Origin: Streptomyces nigrescens | GTDB taxonomy: Bacteria; Actinomycetota; Actinomycetes; Streptomycetales; Streptomycetaceae | Direction of reading: 5' to 3' | Assembly: GCA_024349765.1 (NCBI GenBank) | Contig: AP026073.1 | Location: forward strand, 6,448,001 to 6,512,000 | Length of the DNA stretch: 64,000 nt | In this document: positions 1 to 9,624 of the stretch, piece after piece | Position numbering within the stretch: the stretch's first letter is position 1 | Layout: each line of letters begins with the position of its first letter | Notes under the pieces: model-generated | Told to the model about the DNA's origin: nothing | Database searches by the model: none | The model's input: the letters and a program-made list of their open reading frames with translations, nothing else | Position numbers and translations under genes: made by a program

Positions 1-657
1 GCGGGCGTGCGCCAGGGTGGCGGCGAGCACCGCGTCACACAGCGTGGTCAACGCCAGCAGGCCGATCAGGAAGAACGGGTAGGCCGGCCCGTTCGCCACC
101 CAGCTGCCCAAGGTGCCGGTGTTGTAGAGGGGTTGGAAGCAGGTGGCGGCGAATCCCGTGGTCAGCACCCGGCGGGCGAGCCGGTCCGGCGCGGTGCGCC
201 GGCCGCGCGCGACCTGCGGGACGGCGCCGATCAGGGCGGCCGCCAGGACGACGGCCACGGTCTGCGGGACACCGTGCGTCGTCGGCCGGCCGCCCGCCTC
301 GCCGAGCAGCGCGTACGCCAGCGCCCCGGCCGCGCCCAGCGGGGCCGCCGTGCGGTCGTCCGGCGCCCACCCCGGCCCGGTGGCGGGCGCGGGGCCGCAG
401 GCGGCCAGCTCGCCGGCCGCGATCAGCACCCCGAAGGCCAGCGCGATCGCCGGCCGGTCGAGCCCGGCCCACAGGGTCTGTCCGAGGGACCAGCAGGCCA
501 GCGCGGCGGCGGCGGTGTGGACGGCGGCGACGACGGCGCGGCCGCCGGGGTGGCGGGCGGCCGTCCGCGTGCCGTCCGGTACGGCGGTGGGCCGGCCGCC
601 GGCCGCCGGGGGGCCGGTCCGCCGGGCATCCGGGGGTTCCGCACGGGCGCCGGTCAT
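1..657 (-). CDS. Integral membrane protein, C-terminus beyond left edge
   Basis: This is a partial gene of 219 codons that reads off the left edge, so its C-terminus is missing. Its ATG overlaps the TGA of the HD-GYP gene (ATGA), which implies translational coupling. The first 30 residues are polar and rich in Arg, Pro and Gly. After that come hydrophobic stretches near residues 45-65, 70-85, 110-120 and 130-145, and another near the end (reading PAYPFFLIGLLALTTL), consistent with a multi-spanning membrane protein. I see no catalytic motif. Its position suggests it works with the neighbouring membrane-anchored HD-GYP protein, but that is inference. Overlapping Arg/Pro-rich frames on both strands here are GC-driven shadows. 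Confidence 0.72.
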   Translation of the reverse strand, partial: MTGARAEPPDARRTGPPAAGGRPTAVPDGTRTAARHPGGRAVVAAVHTAAAALACWSLGQTLWAGLDRPAIALAFGVLIAAGELAACGPAPATGPGWAPDDRTAAPLGAAGALAYALLGEAGGRPTTHGVPQTVAVVLAAALIGAVPQVARGRRTAPDRLARRVLTTGFAATCFQPLYNTGTLGSWVANGPAYPFFLIGLLALTTLCDAVLAATLAHAR

Positions 658-2132
658 CGCGGACCACCGCCCCACCCGGCCGGCCCGGCGGCTCCGGGCA
701 CCGGCTCGGGCACCGCGCCGGCCGGCCGGTCACCGCGGCCTTCCGGGGCGGGGCCCGCCGCGCGCCGGGCGTCCCCGGCACGGCCCTCCGCCCGCGAAGG
801 CGTGACGTTTCCGCTCCGGGTCGCGCCCGGCCCGTCGTCGGCCGCGGTGACCAGGTCCGGGTCCCAGCCGTACCGGTGCAGCGCCGCCGCCAGCGCCCGC
901 ACCATCCGCGGGTCGAACTGCGTGCCGGCGCATTTGCGCAGCTCGGCGACGGCCGCCGGCACCGGCCGGGCCCGGCGGTAGGACCGGGTGGAGGTCATCG
1001 CGTCGAAGGCGTCCGCCACCGCCACCACCCTGGCGAACTCCGGGATCTGGTGGCCGCGCAGACCGTACGGGTAGCCGCGCCCGTCCAGCCGCTCGTGGTG
1101 GTGCAGGATCGCCGCCCGCGCCTCCCCCAGGAAGCCGATGCCGCGGACGATCTCGTGCCCGTACTCCGGGTGCAGCTCGATCACCCGGCGCTCCTCCGGG
1201 GTCAGCGGCCCGTCCTTGCGCAACAGCCGGGTGGGTACGCCGAGTTTGCCGACGTCGTGCAGGATGCCGGCGAACCGGAGCACCTCGGTCCGGTCCTCCG
1301 CCATGCCCAGCTCGCGGGCGATCATCACCGAGGCGCGGCCGACCCGTTCGCCGTGCCCGCGGGTGTAGCGGTCCTTGATGTCCACGGCCTGGACGAGTGC
1401 CCGGATGGTGGCCTGGTGGGCGGCGCGTTCGCGGTGGCAGCGGTCGAAGACCCAGCACGAGAGGCACATCGGCAGCAGCACCAGCAGCGCCGCCGGCGGC
1501 CCGTACGAGCTGCGCCACAGGACGGCCATCATCAGCCCGGCCAGGCCGTGCACGAGGTACCGGGCCTGGCCGCGGGCGAGCGGCCCGCGCCAGGCGGTGC
1601 GTACCGGGTGTCGTTCGGCGGCGATCAGGATGCCGCCGTCCAGCGCCGCGAGCACCGCGCAGTAGACGGCCGCGGCGGCCAGGGCCGGCAGCAGCAGGAG
1701 GGGGAACCGCGGGGCGGACAGCGCGGGGTGGCCCAGGGCCCGGAAGGCCGCGGCGGCCGCACCGCAGGCGAGGGCCTGCTCGGCGGCGTGCCAGATCCGG
1801 CGGGCGGTGGCCGCCCGGAACCGGACCGGGGCGAGCAGTGCCCCGGGGACGGCGGCCAGCGCGGCCAGCGGCGGCAGCAGCAGGAAGACGCCGGCGAGGA
1901 CCAGGGGGCCGGTCCAGCCCGTACCGCCGACGGACCGCGTCCGTTCGGGCAGCCGGCGGCCCAGGAGCGGGCAGCGCGGGATCCGTTCGCACAGTGCGTA
2001 CAGGGCGGCCAGGGCGAGGGCGGTGCCCCAGGGGGCGCCCGGGCCCAGCGTCAAGGCCCGAGCGGTGCACAGCGCGGCGGCCAGGGCCGTCCCGCCGATG
2101 TACCCCCGCGCGGCCGCCGGAAGCTCCCGCAT
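654..2132 (-). CDS. Membrane-anchored HD-GYP domain phosphodiesterase
   Basis: The predicted protein has 492 residues. About six hydrophobic segments occupy residues 8-240, followed by an HD-GYP domain at roughly 250-430. The HD part reads ILHDVGKLGVP and the GYP part HHERLDGRGYP, so the metal ligands and the GYP signature are intact. HD-GYP proteins usually hydrolyse cyclic di-nucleotides, most often c-di-GMP, at the membrane; here that activity is inferred from family. I chose the ATG at 2132 because GAGGAGG stands a few bases upstream; the frame stays open further upstream but without a better site. The last codons overlap the next gene by four bases. About 60 C-terminal residues are Gly/Arg/Pro-rich and probably disordered. 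Confidence 0.85.
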   Translation of the reverse strand: MRELPAAARGYIGGTALAAALCTARALTLGPGAPWGTALALAALYALCERIPRCPLLGRRLPERTRSVGGTGWTGPLVLAGVFLLLPPLAALAAVPGALLAPVRFRAATARRIWHAAEQALACGAAAAAFRALGHPALSAPRFPLLLLPALAAAAVYCAVLAALDGGILIAAERHPVRTAWRGPLARGQARYLVHGLAGLMMAVLWRSSYGPPAALLVLLPMCLSCWVFDRCHRERAAHQATIRALVQAVDIKDRYTRGHGERVGRASVMIARELGMAEDRTEVLRFAGILHDVGKLGVPTRLLRKDGPLTPEERRVIELHPEYGHEIVRGIGFLGEARAAILHHHERLDGRGYPYGLRGHQIPEFARVVAVADAFDAMTSTRSYRRARPVPAAVAELRKCAGTQFDPRMVRALAAALHRYGWDPDLVTAADDGPGATRSGNVTPSRAEGRAGDARRAAGPAPEGRGDRPAGAVPEPVPGAAGPAGWGGGPR

Positions 2133-2408
2133 CGCGCCCTCCTCACCCTGCCCGCCGGCTCCGCCCCGTTTCGGGGAGCGGGGACGGCCCTCGGCACGCC
2201 GCGTCCGCAGCGCGCTCGGGTCGGTGAGAATAGAGGGGTTGGCGCGCCCGGGAAGGCGCATCAGCGGATCGGGCGGGAGGAATCGCCCCGCCCCTCACTC
2301 ATTGGGGTGATGTGCCGCGGTCTTCGCCCCGCACGGCCGCGGTCCGTGCAACGTGGCGGGGAGCCGGTGGGGCGCCGGTCGCCCGGGAGGCCCTGCCGGG
2401 CGGCGGCC

Positions 2409-2798
2409 TCAGGCCTCGGCGGTACGGGTGTCGGCCGCCGGGCCGGAGCCGCCGTTGCCGGCCTCCGCCTCACGCGCCTGCTGCTCCCGCTGGGCCTGTT
2501 CGTGCCGGGCCTGGTCCAGGACGCTCACCTCGGGCACGGCCTCGCCGGCCCGGATGAGGTCGATCCGGCCCATGACCTTGGAGCGCAGATCGCTGGGGAC
2601 GTCGTCGTGTCCGCAGCAGCGCTTGACGAGCTTCTTGACGGCCTGCTCCAGGCCGTACTTCTCCAGGCACGGGGAGCATTCGTCGAGATGCACCTGGAAT
2701 TCCGCGCACTCCCCGGCGGGCATCTCCCGGTCGAGATACTCGTAGAGGTGGTCAAGGACCTCTGAGCAGTCCTTCTCGTGCGGCTCTCCGCAGCTCAT
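2409..2798 (-). CDS. rsrA: Zinc-binding anti-sigma factor RsrA
   Basis: This 129-residue ZAS-family anti-sigma factor binds SigR in reducing conditions and releases it when its thiols form a disulfide. The residues known to matter in the Streptomyces protein are at the same numbers here: Cys3, His7, Cys11, His37, Cys41 and Cys44, with the HxxxCxxC motif at 37-44, plus Cys61-Cys62. The C-terminal 40 residues are Gln/Glu/Ala-rich and probably disordered. Its ATG overlaps the TGA of sigR by four bases (ATGA), so equimolar coupled translation is likely. It shares the sigR promoter and is therefore part of the negative feedback loop. Confidence 0.97.
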   Translation of the reverse strand: MSCGEPHEKDCSEVLDHLYEYLDREMPAGECAEFQVHLDECSPCLEKYGLEQAVKKLVKRCCGHDDVPSDLRSKVMGRIDLIRAGEAVPEVSVLDQARHEQAQREQQAREAEAGNGGSGPAADTRTAEA

Positions 2799-3499
2799 GA
2801 TCCCGAGCCTTTCCGGTCGTGCGACTCCGACGTCCGCGCGGCCTGCGGGTCCGCAGTGGCCGCACCCGCCGGAACCAGCCCGCGTTCGCGGGCGTAATCC
2901 TCCAGCATGCCGCGCAGTTGGCGCCGGCCGCGGTGCAGACGGGACATCACCGTGCCGATGGGAGTCCCCATGATGTCCGCGATCTCCTTGTACGCAAACC
3001 CCTCGACGTCGGCGAGGTAGACCGCGATGCGGAATTCCTCCGGAATGGCCTGCAGGGCGGCCTTCACGTCCGAGTCGGGGAGGTGGTCCAGCGCCTGGGA
3101 CTCGGCGGAGCGCAGCCCCGTCGACATGTGCGACTCGGCGCGCGCCAGCTGCCAGTCCTCGATCTCCTCCGCGGCGCTGCGCTGCGGCTCACGCTGCTTC
3201 TTGCGGTAGGAGTTGATGAAGGTGTTCGTGAGGATGCGGTACAGCCACGCCTTGAGGTTGGTGCCCTCGCGGAACTGGTGGAACGACGCGTACGCCTTCG
3301 CGTACATCTCCTGGACGAGGTCCTCCGCGTCGGCCGGGTTGCGCGTCATGCGCAGGGCGGCGGAGTACATCTGGTCCAGGAAGGTGAGCGCGTCCCGCTC
3401 GAAGCGCGCATTGCGCTCGGCCGCACTCTCCTGCCGGCGGTCGGACATCTCCTCTGCCGAGCCGTCGGTCCCTGCGTCGGTACCGGTGACCGGACCCAC
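2795..3499 (-). CDS. sigR: Thiol-oxidative stress ECF sigma factor SigR
   Basis: SigR directs RNA polymerase to thiol-stress genes. Region 2 (reading [15 protein letters not shown], then [14 protein letters not shown]) and region 4 ([27 protein letters not shown]) are nearly identical to what I recall of Streptomyces SigR. The GTG at 3499 gives 234 residues and matches the usual annotated start ([10 protein letters not shown]). An ATG at 3448 (MSDRRQE) would give 217 residues. The frame also stays open upstream to an ATG at 3658, preceded by GGGAG, which would add 53 residues and correspond to the long unstable isoform SigR' described in S. coelicolor. A SigR-type promoter lies at 3719-3744, upstream of all three starts. 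The stop overlaps rsrA. Confidence 0.96.
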   Translation of the reverse strand: MGPVTGTDAGTDGSAEEMSDRRQESAAERNARFERDALTFLDQMYSAALRMTRNPADAEDLVQEMYAKAYASFHQFREGTNLKAWLYRILTNTFINSYRKKQREPQRSAAEEIEDWQLARAESHMSTGLRSAESQALDHLPDSDVKAALQAIPEEFRIAVYLADVEGFAYKEIADIMGTPIGTVMSRLHRGRRQLRGMLEDYARERGLVPAGAATADPQAARTSESHDRKGSGS

Positions 3500-3718
3500 C
3501 TCCTCCAACACCGTCACGGATCCGGAAACGGACCCACTCGATTCGGAGAATAGACGACGATCCGGTGCCGCCGCCGCTCCAGCCAGGGCGGGCTGTGCCA
3601 CCTGCATCTGCGACCACGGCAGGTCAGCGGCCGGGCGGGCCGGGCAAGCGATTCCCATGCGGCGGACTCCCATTCCTCGTGCTTCGCTGGTACGTACGCG
3701 CGTCCGTACGGATGCGAC

Positions 3719-3744
3719 AACAGCCGCCCCGGCCCGGGCATTCC
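3719..3744 (-). promoter_or_regulatory. SigR-type promoter of sigR-rsrA
   Basis: On the minus strand GGAAT is followed by exactly 18 bases and GTT, the SigR consensus. It lies about 60 bases before the ATG at 3658 and about 220 before the GTG at 3499. It fits positive autoregulation of sigR, known for S. coelicolor. Confidence 0.85.
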
Positions 3745-3820
3745 CGCTCCGCGCGATCTTCTTGCGGCGGTTTCGCCTCCCGAGGTTGACAAATGCGGTT
3801 GCCGGTTCGGCAATGGGAGC

Positions 3821-4489
3821 GTGGACGACGACACTGCCGGCATCCCGCCGGACCGCACGGCGCACGCCCCGGCAGCCGGCGCCGCCCCCGACCGCGCCCC
3901 GGCGCCGGACCAGGTGTACGACCGGGTCCTCGCCGAGGTGGGGCCCCGGCTGCGGCGGATCCGGCAGGAGCGCGGGGTGACCCTGGCCGCGCTGTCCGAG
4001 GCGACCGGCATCTCGGTGAGCACCCTCTCGCGCCTGGAGTCCGGCGGCCGCCGGGCCACCCTCGAACTGCTGCTGCCGCTGGCCCAGGCGCACCAGGTGC
4101 CGCTGGACGAGCTGGTGGGCGCGCCGGAGGTGGGCGACCCCAGGATCCGCGCGGTGCCGCAGCGGCGCGGCCGTATGACGGTGGTGCCGCTGACCCGCCA
4201 GCCGGGCGCGCTGCAGGCGTTCAAGCTGGTGATCGATCCCGTCGCCGGCCCGCCGGAGCAGCGGATCCACGAGGGCTACGAGTGGCTGTACGTGCTGTCC
4301 GGTCGGCTGCGGCTGCTGCTGGCCGACCGCGACGTGGTGCTGCGGGCCGGGGAGGCGGCGGAGTTCGACACCCGGCTGCCGCACTGGTTCGGGCCCGCCG
4401 ACAAGACGCCGGTGGAGGTGCTGAGCCTCTTCGGGCGGCAGGGCGAGCGGGTGCACGTACGGGCCCGGCCGCGCGGGCAGGGCGACTGA
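3821..4489 (+). CDS. XRE-family regulator with C-terminal cupin domain
   Basis: The product has 222 residues. A helix-turn-helix domain lies at about 37-95 ([20 protein letters not shown], then [13 protein letters not shown]), and a cupin beta-barrel at about 120-215 ([18 protein letters not shown]). This is the architecture of the HTH-cupin regulators (PuuR/SutR type) that bind a small ligand in the cupin. The first 30 residues are Ala/Pro-rich. It starts with GTG; the Shine-Dalgarno match (GGGAG) is weak. It is divergent from sigR and its promoter must lie in the same spacer. The ligand and targets cannot be read from the sequence. Confidence 0.9.
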   Translation: MDDDTAGIPPDRTAHAPAAGAAPDRAPAPDQVYDRVLAEVGPRLRRIRQERGVTLAALSEATGISVSTLSRLESGGRRATLELLLPLAQAHQVPLDELVGAPEVGDPRIRAVPQRRGRMTVVPLTRQPGALQAFKLVIDPVAGPPEQRIHEGYEWLYVLSGRLRLLLADRDVVLRAGEAAEFDTRLPHWFGPADKTPVEVLSLFGRQGERVHVRARPRGQGD

Positions 4490-4556
4490 GCCCCGGCGCC
4501 GGCGGGCCCCCGCGGGTACGCGGGCCCCTGCCGGTGCCGCGGGCCGCGGGTCGCGC

Positions 4557-5204
4557 TCAGCCGAAGAGCCCGTCCAGCCAGGCGAGTACGGCGTCGGTGA
4601 GCCCGGTCATCGTCGCGGCCTCGCCGATCCCCGCCTTCTTCGGGACCGCGAACCCGTGGTCGCCGTGCGGCACTTCGGCCAGCTCGGTGCCCGGCGGGAA
4701 CTCGTCGGGCCGGCCGAAGGGGTCCCGGCCGCCCTGCACGACCAGCGTCGGCACCCCGGCGCCGGTCAGCTCGTCCACCCGGGACTTCTCCGGCCTGCCC
4801 GGGGGGTGCAGCGGGAAGCTCAGCGCCAGTACGGCCTCGGCGCCCAGCTCGCGGGCCGTACGGCAGGCCACCCGGGCACCCGCGCTCCGGCCGCCGGCGA
4901 CCACCGGCAGTCCCGGCTTCTCCAGCGCGGGCCACAGCGCGGTCCACGCCGCGTCCAGGGTCTTCGGCGCCGGTGCCACCTTCTTGCCGGCCACCCGCCA
5001 CGGCTGCTCGACCAGCGCCACCGGGTAGCCGCGGGCCGGCAGCGCGGCCGCCAGGGCCCGCAGGTCGCGCGCCTCGATACCGCCGCCGGCGCCGTGGCTC
5101 ACCGCCACCACGGCCCGCGCCGGCGTCGCCTCGCGGTACCAGGTGATCCGGGCCTCGCCCGCCGGCGTCCCGACCGTCTCGGTCTCCTTCGCCCCTGTGC
5201 TCAT
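4557..5204 (-). CDS. Alpha/beta hydrolase, KANL3/Tex30-like
   Basis: The product has 215 residues and an alpha/beta-hydrolase fold. An oxyanion-type motif HGAGGG is near residue 43, the nucleophile elbow GGRSAGAR near 110, an acid candidate in [10 protein letters not shown] and a histidine in PHGDHGF near the end, so the Ser-Asp-His triad looks complete. This fits the KANL3/Tex30 or dienelactone-hydrolase-like group; the substrate is unknown. I placed the start at the ATG at 5204 (MSTGAKETE), because upstream residues in the frame are Arg/Pro-rich non-coding-like sequence. It lies tail to tail with the cupin regulator. Confidence 0.85.
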   Translation of the reverse strand: MSTGAKETETVGTPAGEARITWYREATPARAVVAVSHGAGGGIEARDLRALAAALPARGYPVALVEQPWRVAGKKVAPAPKTLDAAWTALWPALEKPGLPVVAGGRSAGARVACRTARELGAEAVLALSFPLHPPGRPEKSRVDELTGAGVPTLVVQGGRDPFGRPDEFPPGTELAEVPHGDHGFAVPKKAGIGEAATMTGLTDAVLAWLDGLFG

Positions 5205-5295
5205 ACGCCCATCCTGCCCGCGCCGGGACGCGAACGGCACCGCCCCACGCCCGCCGGACGGCCACCGGGCCGGGCGCCACCGGGCGCGCACCGGC

Positions 5296-6117
5296 TCAGA
5301 ACAGCGTGCCGACCTCCGGCCCGTCGAGCTCGGTGACCAGCTCGGGCCCGTTGTTGCGGACGTTGCTGACGTCGGTCGGTACGGGATGGGCGCGCAGCAG
5401 CCCGGGCGGCGGGGGCGCCAGCAGCTCCCGCAGCTCGTCGGGGTCGGTACGGCCCGGGTCGAGCCAGGCGTCCCAGCGGTCCGGGGGCAGCACCAGCGGC
5501 ATCCTGGGGTGGATCTCGGCCAGCGACTGCGGGCCGGGGCCGCCGTCCGCCCCGGCCAGCGGGGTGGTCTCGGCGGCGGTGGTGACGACCGTGCAGGTCA
5601 CCCACCAGGCCAGCGGGTGGTCGCCGGGGAGCGTGCGGTCCCGCCAGAACTCGTACAGCCCGGCCATCGCCATCACGGAGCCGTCCGCGGGCGTCACGAA
5701 GTACGGCTGCTTGCGCGGCCGCTTCTTCCGGCCCTGCTCCTCCAGCTCCCGCTCGGCCGCGTCGGTGACCCACTCGAAGTAGCCGTCACCGGGGATCAGA
5801 CAGCGCCGGGTCGCGAAGGCCCGCCGGAACGACGGCTTCTCGTGGACCGTTTCCGAGCGCGCGTTGATCATTCTTGCCGCGCCGTCGGGTGATTTCGACC
5901 ACGACGGGACCAGCCCCCACTTCAGCGGCCGCAGCTGGCGCACCGGCCCGTCTGGGGCGCCCTCGCCCTTGAGGGGTCGTTCCAGCACCGCGTGCACGGT
6001 GGCCGTCGGCGCCACGTTCCAACTGGGCGCCAGCGTCTCCTCGGGCTCCCACTGCTGCACCCCGAACAGGCCGACCAGGTCCTCGGGGCGACGACTCGCT
6101 GCATACCTCCCGCACAT
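5296..6117 (-). CDS. SRAP domain protein (HMCES/YedK family)
   Basis: The product has 273 residues. SRAP proteins crosslink to abasic sites in single-stranded DNA through the N-terminal cysteine and shield them. The start ATG at 6117 gives MCGRYA, so Met removal exposes the catalytic Cys2, which decides this start over codons upstream. Other conserved blocks are visible: WNVAPT (Asn near 40), the WGLVPSW block, INARSET near 90, FEW near 118, and the histidine in IHPRMPLVL near 205. It is divergent from the M50-type gene with 35 bases between start codons, so promoters overlap. The cell probably uses it in DNA damage tolerance. Confidence 0.95.
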   Translation of the reverse strand: MCGRYAASRRPEDLVGLFGVQQWEPEETLAPSWNVAPTATVHAVLERPLKGEGAPDGPVRQLRPLKWGLVPSWSKSPDGAARMINARSETVHEKPSFRRAFATRRCLIPGDGYFEWVTDAAERELEEQGRKKRPRKQPYFVTPADGSVMAMAGLYEFWRDRTLPGDHPLAWWVTCTVVTTAAETTPLAGADGGPGPQSLAEIHPRMPLVLPPDRWDAWLDPGRTDPDELRELLAPPPPGLLRAHPVPTDVSNVRNNGPELVTELDGPEVGTLF

Positions 6118-6152
6118 GCATGCCACACTGCCATGCCACACGAAGGGGAGAC

Positions 6153-6866
6153 ATGGAGACCGACCACCTCACCGACATATGGGGCCGGGTCACCGGGACC
6201 CAGCCCGCCCCGTCGCTCTGGCTGGTGATCGCCACGGCGGTGCTCGCCCTGGCCGTCGTCGTCCCGCACACCGCGTGGCGGCTCTCGCGCAATGCGATCA
6301 CCATCGCGCACGAGGGCGGGCACGGCCTGATCGCGCTGGTCAGCGGGCGCCGCCTGGACGGCATCCGGCTGCACTCCGACACCTCGGGACTGACCGTTTC
6401 CCGCGGCAAACCGACCGGTCTTGGCATGGTGCTGACCGCTGCGGCCGGTTATGTGGCACCGTCCCTGCTCGGCCTGGCCGGCGCCGCCCTCCTGGCGGCC
6501 GGTCACATCACGGCCCTGTTGTGGGGCGCGACCGCACTGCTGCTGGCGATGCTGGTCATGATCCGCAACGCCTACGGCGTGCTCACGGTCGTCCTGGCCG
6601 GCGCCGCGTTCCTGCTGGTCTCCTGGCTGACCACACCGGACGTGCAGGCCGGGTTCGGGTACGCGGTGGTGTGGTTCCTGCTGCTGGGCGGGGTTCGGCC
6701 GCCCTTCGAGCTGCAGGGCAAGCGGCGCCGCGGCGGTGCGGTGGACTCCGACCCGGACCAGCTGGCGCGGCTGACCCATGTCCCGGCGGCGCTGTGGCTC
6801 GGCCTGTTCCACGTGGTGACGCTGTGCTCCCTGATGGGCGGCGGGCGCTGGCTGCTCGGCCTCTGA
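6153..6866 (+). CDS. M50B-type membrane metalloprotease
   Basis: The product has 237 residues and about six membrane segments. The zinc motif HEGGH lies near residue 50 at the end of the first long hydrophobic region, as in site-2-protease-like M50 proteins. No PDZ domain is present, and the family in actinomycetes is poorly characterised. A strong Shine-Dalgarno (AAGGGGAG) precedes the ATG at 6153; an ATG at 6120 in frame has none. I cannot tell the substrate. A second histidine/aspartate zinc ligand pair is not obvious to me, so activity is inferred. Confidence 0.85.
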   Translation: METDHLTDIWGRVTGTQPAPSLWLVIATAVLALAVVVPHTAWRLSRNAITIAHEGGHGLIALVSGRRLDGIRLHSDTSGLTVSRGKPTGLGMVLTAAAGYVAPSLLGLAGAALLAAGHITALLWGATALLLAMLVMIRNAYGVLTVVLAGAAFLLVSWLTTPDVQAGFGYAVVWFLLLGGVRPPFELQGKRRRGGAVDSDPDQLARLTHVPAALWLGLFHVVTLCSLMGGGRWLLGL

Positions 6867-7077
6867 GGGCACCGGCGGGCCGCTGCCGTCAACGGCGGCA
6901 CGCCCTGTACTCCCGCCCGGTATGTCCGCAGCGCCTCGTACGTCCGCCGTGCGCGGTCCGTACGTCCGCCACCTCCGCGCTTCCGGCACGCGAGCGCACT
7001 ACCAGTGCCATGTTTCGGATGGGTTGCGCCGCTTTTGATCAAGATCGGCACCCTTGCCCAGCCATTAAAGTAAGGGC

Positions 7078-8451
7078 ATGACCGAGAGCCCCGCACATCC
7101 CGCCCTGTGGCCCGCCCCCGTAGCCCCCGGGGCCGTCGATGCAACCGTCACCGTGCCCGGCTCCAAATCGGTCACCAACCGCGGCCTGGTGCTGGCCGCC
7201 CTCTCCTCCGAGCCCGGCTGGCTGCGCCGCCCGCTGCGCTCCCGCGACACCCTCCTGATGGCCGAGGCGCTGCGCACCATGGGCGTCGGCATCGAGGAGA
7301 CCGCCTCCTCCAGCTCCGCCGGCTCCGCGGACGCCGTGGACCGGCCCGGCGGCGGTGAGGCCTGGCGGATCATCCCGGCCGGTCTGCACGGCCCGGCCGC
7401 CGTCGACGTCGGCAATGCCGGAACGGTCATGCGCTTCCTGCCGCCGGTCGCCGCGCTCGCCGACGGCCCGGTCCGCTTCGACGGCGACCCGCGCTCCTAC
7501 GAGCGCCCGCTCGGCGGCGTGATCGACGCGCTGCGCGCCCTGGGCGCCCGGATCGACGACGACAACCGCGGCGCGCTCCCGATGACGGTCTTCGGCAGCG
7601 GCGCCCTGGAGGGCGGCGCGGTGGAGATCGACGCCTCCTCGTCCTCGCAGTTCGTCAGCGCCCTGCTGCTGTCCGCGCCGCGCTTCAACCAGGGCGTCGA
7701 GGTCCGGCACGTCGGCGCGGCCCTGCCGTCGATGCCGCACATCCGGATGACCGTCGACATGCTGCGCAGCGTCGGCGCGCAGGTGGACACCCCGGAGGCG
7801 GGCGGCGAGCCCAACGTCTGGCGGGTCACCCCGGGCGCGCTGCTCGGCCGCGACCTGGTCGTCGAGCCCGATCTGTCCAACGCCCAGCCGTTCCTGGCCG
7901 CCGCCCTGGTCACCGGCGGGCGGGTCACCATCCCGGACTGGCCCGAGCACACCACCCAGCCCGGTGACGCGCTGCGTGAGATCTTCACCACCATGGGCGG
8001 CTCCTGCGAGCTGACCGACCAGGGCCTGACCTTCACCGGCAGCGGCCGCATCCACGGCATCGACGTCGACCTGAGCGAGGTCGGCGAGCTGACCCCCGGC
8101 ATCGCCGCGGTCGCCGCGCTCGCCGACTCCCCCTCCACGCTGCGCGGCGTGGCCCACCTGCGGCTGCACGAGACCGACCGGCTGGCCGCGCTCACCAAGG
8201 AGCTCAACGAGCTCGGCGGCGACGTCACCGAGACCGCGGACGGGCTGCACATCCGGCCGCGCCCGCTGCACGGCGGGATCTTCCACACCTACGACGACCA
8301 CCGGCTGGCCACCGCCGCCGCGGTCATCGGCCTCGCGGTCGAGGGCGTGGAGGTGGAGAACGTCGCCACCACGGCCAAGACCCTGCCCGACTTCCCCGCG
8401 CTGTGGACGGACATGCTCGCCGCGTCGCCCGGCCCGGCCCGGAGAGCCTGA
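7078..8451 (+). CDS. aroA: 3-phosphoshikimate 1-carboxyvinyltransferase (EPSP synthase)
   Basis: The product has 457 residues. The enzyme transfers the enolpyruvyl group of phosphoenolpyruvate to shikimate-3-phosphate in aromatic amino acid synthesis. Conserved motifs are GSKSVTNR near residue 25, NAGTVMRF near 118, [10 protein letters not shown] near 143, [10 protein letters not shown] near 365 and YDDHRLA near 405. The ATG follows TAAGGG. The spacer upstream contains three copies of GTAYGTCCGC at 6920, 6938 and 6960, of unknown meaning. The gene is followed after 13 bases by rsgA, so the two are probably cotranscribed. Confidence 0.97.
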   Translation: MTESPAHPALWPAPVAPGAVDATVTVPGSKSVTNRGLVLAALSSEPGWLRRPLRSRDTLLMAEALRTMGVGIEETASSSSAGSADAVDRPGGGEAWRIIPAGLHGPAAVDVGNAGTVMRFLPPVAALADGPVRFDGDPRSYERPLGGVIDALRALGARIDDDNRGALPMTVFGSGALEGGAVEIDASSSSQFVSALLLSAPRFNQGVEVRHVGAALPSMPHIRMTVDMLRSVGAQVDTPEAGGEPNVWRVTPGALLGRDLVVEPDLSNAQPFLAAALVTGGRVTIPDWPEHTTQPGDALREIFTTMGGSCELTDQGLTFTGSGRIHGIDVDLSEVGELTPGIAAVAALADSPSTLRGVAHLRLHETDRLAALTKELNELGGDVTETADGLHIRPRPLHGGIFHTYDDHRLATAAAVIGLAVEGVEVENVATTAKTLPDFPALWTDMLAASPGPARRA

Positions 8452-8464
8452 GGGACCGGCCGCC

Positions 8465-9472
8465 ATGCGCCGCTACGGCAAGAACCCCGATGAGGACGAC
8501 GTCCGCGTCCGCCCCAACCGCAAGGGCAACCGGCCCCGTACGAACATCCGCCCCAAGCACGAGGACGCGGCCGAGGGCCTGGTCCTGACCGTCGACCGGG
8601 GCCGGCTGACCTGCCTCATCGAGGGCCGCACGGTCACCGCGATGAAGGCCCGCGAACTGGGCCGCAAGAGCGCGGTGGTCGGCGACCGGGTCGCCGTCGT
8701 CGGTGATCTGAGCGGCGCCAAGGACACCCTCGCCCGGATCGTCCGGGTCGAGCCGCGCACGTCCACGCTGCGCCGGACGGCCGACGACGACGACCCGTTC
8801 GAGCGGGTCGTGGTCGCCAACGCCGACCAGCTCGCCATCGTCACCGCGCTCGCCGACCCCGAGCCGCGTCCCCGGCTCATCGACCGCTGCCTGGTCGCCG
8901 CCTACGACGCGGGCCTGGAGCCGCTGCTGGTGCTGACCAAGTCCGACCTGGCGTCCGCCGACGCGCTGCTGGAGTCGTACGGCACGCTCGGCGTCCCCGC
9001 CATCGTCACCAACCGCGACGAACTCACCGACGGCAGCGCCGCCGAGCAGGTCCGCGAGGCGCTCAAGGGCCGGATGACGGCGTTCGTCGGGCACTCCGGC
9101 GTCGGCAAGACGACCCTGGTCAACGCGCTGGTCCCGGAGCGCCGCCGGGCCACCGGCAACGTCAACGCGGTCACCGGCCGCGGCCGGCACACCACCACCT
9201 CCGCGCTGGCGCTGCCGCTGCCCGGTGACGCGGGCTGGGTCATCGACACCCCCGGCGTCCGCTCCTTCGGGCTGGCCCACATCGACCCGTCCCGGGTCAT
9301 CCACGCCTTCCCCGACCTGGAGCCGGGCACCGTCGACTGCCCGCGCGCCTGCAGCCACGACGAGCAGGACTGCGCCCTGGACCAGTGGGTCGCCGACGGC
9401 CACGCCGATCCGGCCCGGCTGCATTCGCTGCGCCGGCTGCTGTCCACCCGGGAACGACGCGAGGGCGACTGA
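8465..9472 (+). CDS. rsgA: Ribosome small subunit-dependent GTPase RsgA
   Basis: The product has 335 residues. RsgA is a circularly permuted GTPase that checks late 30S assembly. An N-terminal OB fold covers about 40-110. The G4 motif TKSD near 160 precedes the P-loop GHSGVGKTT near 213 and the G3 motif DTPG near 260, the permuted order of the family. A C-terminal zinc segment follows with conserved cysteines and histidine (CPRACSHDEQDCAL). The basic N-terminus (RRYGKN, then RPNRKGNRPR) is typical of actinobacterial members. It is likely in one operon with aroA. Confidence 0.96.
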   Translation: MRRYGKNPDEDDVRVRPNRKGNRPRTNIRPKHEDAAEGLVLTVDRGRLTCLIEGRTVTAMKARELGRKSAVVGDRVAVVGDLSGAKDTLARIVRVEPRTSTLRRTADDDDPFERVVVANADQLAIVTALADPEPRPRLIDRCLVAAYDAGLEPLLVLTKSDLASADALLESYGTLGVPAIVTNRDELTDGSAAEQVREALKGRMTAFVGHSGVGKTTLVNALVPERRRATGNVNAVTGRGRHTTTSALALPLPGDAGWVIDTPGVRSFGLAHIDPSRVIHAFPDLEPGTVDCPRACSHDEQDCALDQWVADGHADPARLHSLRRLLSTRERREGD

Positions 9473-9498
9473 TCTCCCGGAGTTCGCTGCCCTCCGCC

Positions 9499-9624
9499 CG
9501 GGACAACTGCATAATCACACCAAGGCTGGCGCATGGTCACCGGCCGCTGACCGCCAGGCGGGGCCCCAGCGGAGTGAGGCTGAAGTCCCGTCGTCACTCA
9601 TCCGGCTGACGGAGGCAATGGGAC
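9499..9624 (+). promoter_or_regulatory. Structured leader upstream of SMR exporter, candidate riboswitch
   Basis: The leader can form a long-range stem, CGGGAC at 9499-9504 with GTCCCG at 9585-9590. That stem encloses an internal hairpin (CTGGC 9526-9530 plus GGTCA 9535-9539 with TGACC 9548-9552 plus GCCAG 9553-9557). An alternative stem CCGTC 9588-9592 with GACGG 9608-9612 covers the start of the Shine-Dalgarno GGAGG at 9611-9615. The two share bases 9588-9590 and exclude each other, so closing the long stem would free the ribosome site. I do not recognise the core of a known guanidine class. Confidence 0.4.

Noticed and set aside
876-2765. A 629-codon plus-strand frame over the HD-GYP and rsrA genes
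   Set aside because: It is antisense to two clear genes, has Arg/Gly/Gln/Pro-rich composition and no domain; high-GC DNA often keeps such frames open.
3651-3676. Two further minus-strand GGAAT motifs near sigR as SigR -35 boxes
   Set aside because: Neither has GTT 18 or 19 bases downstream; only the motif at 3744-3740 does.
9499-9624. Assignment of the SMR leader to guanidine-I, II or III riboswitches
   Set aside because: I could not find the conserved core strings I remember for these classes, so I leave the class open.
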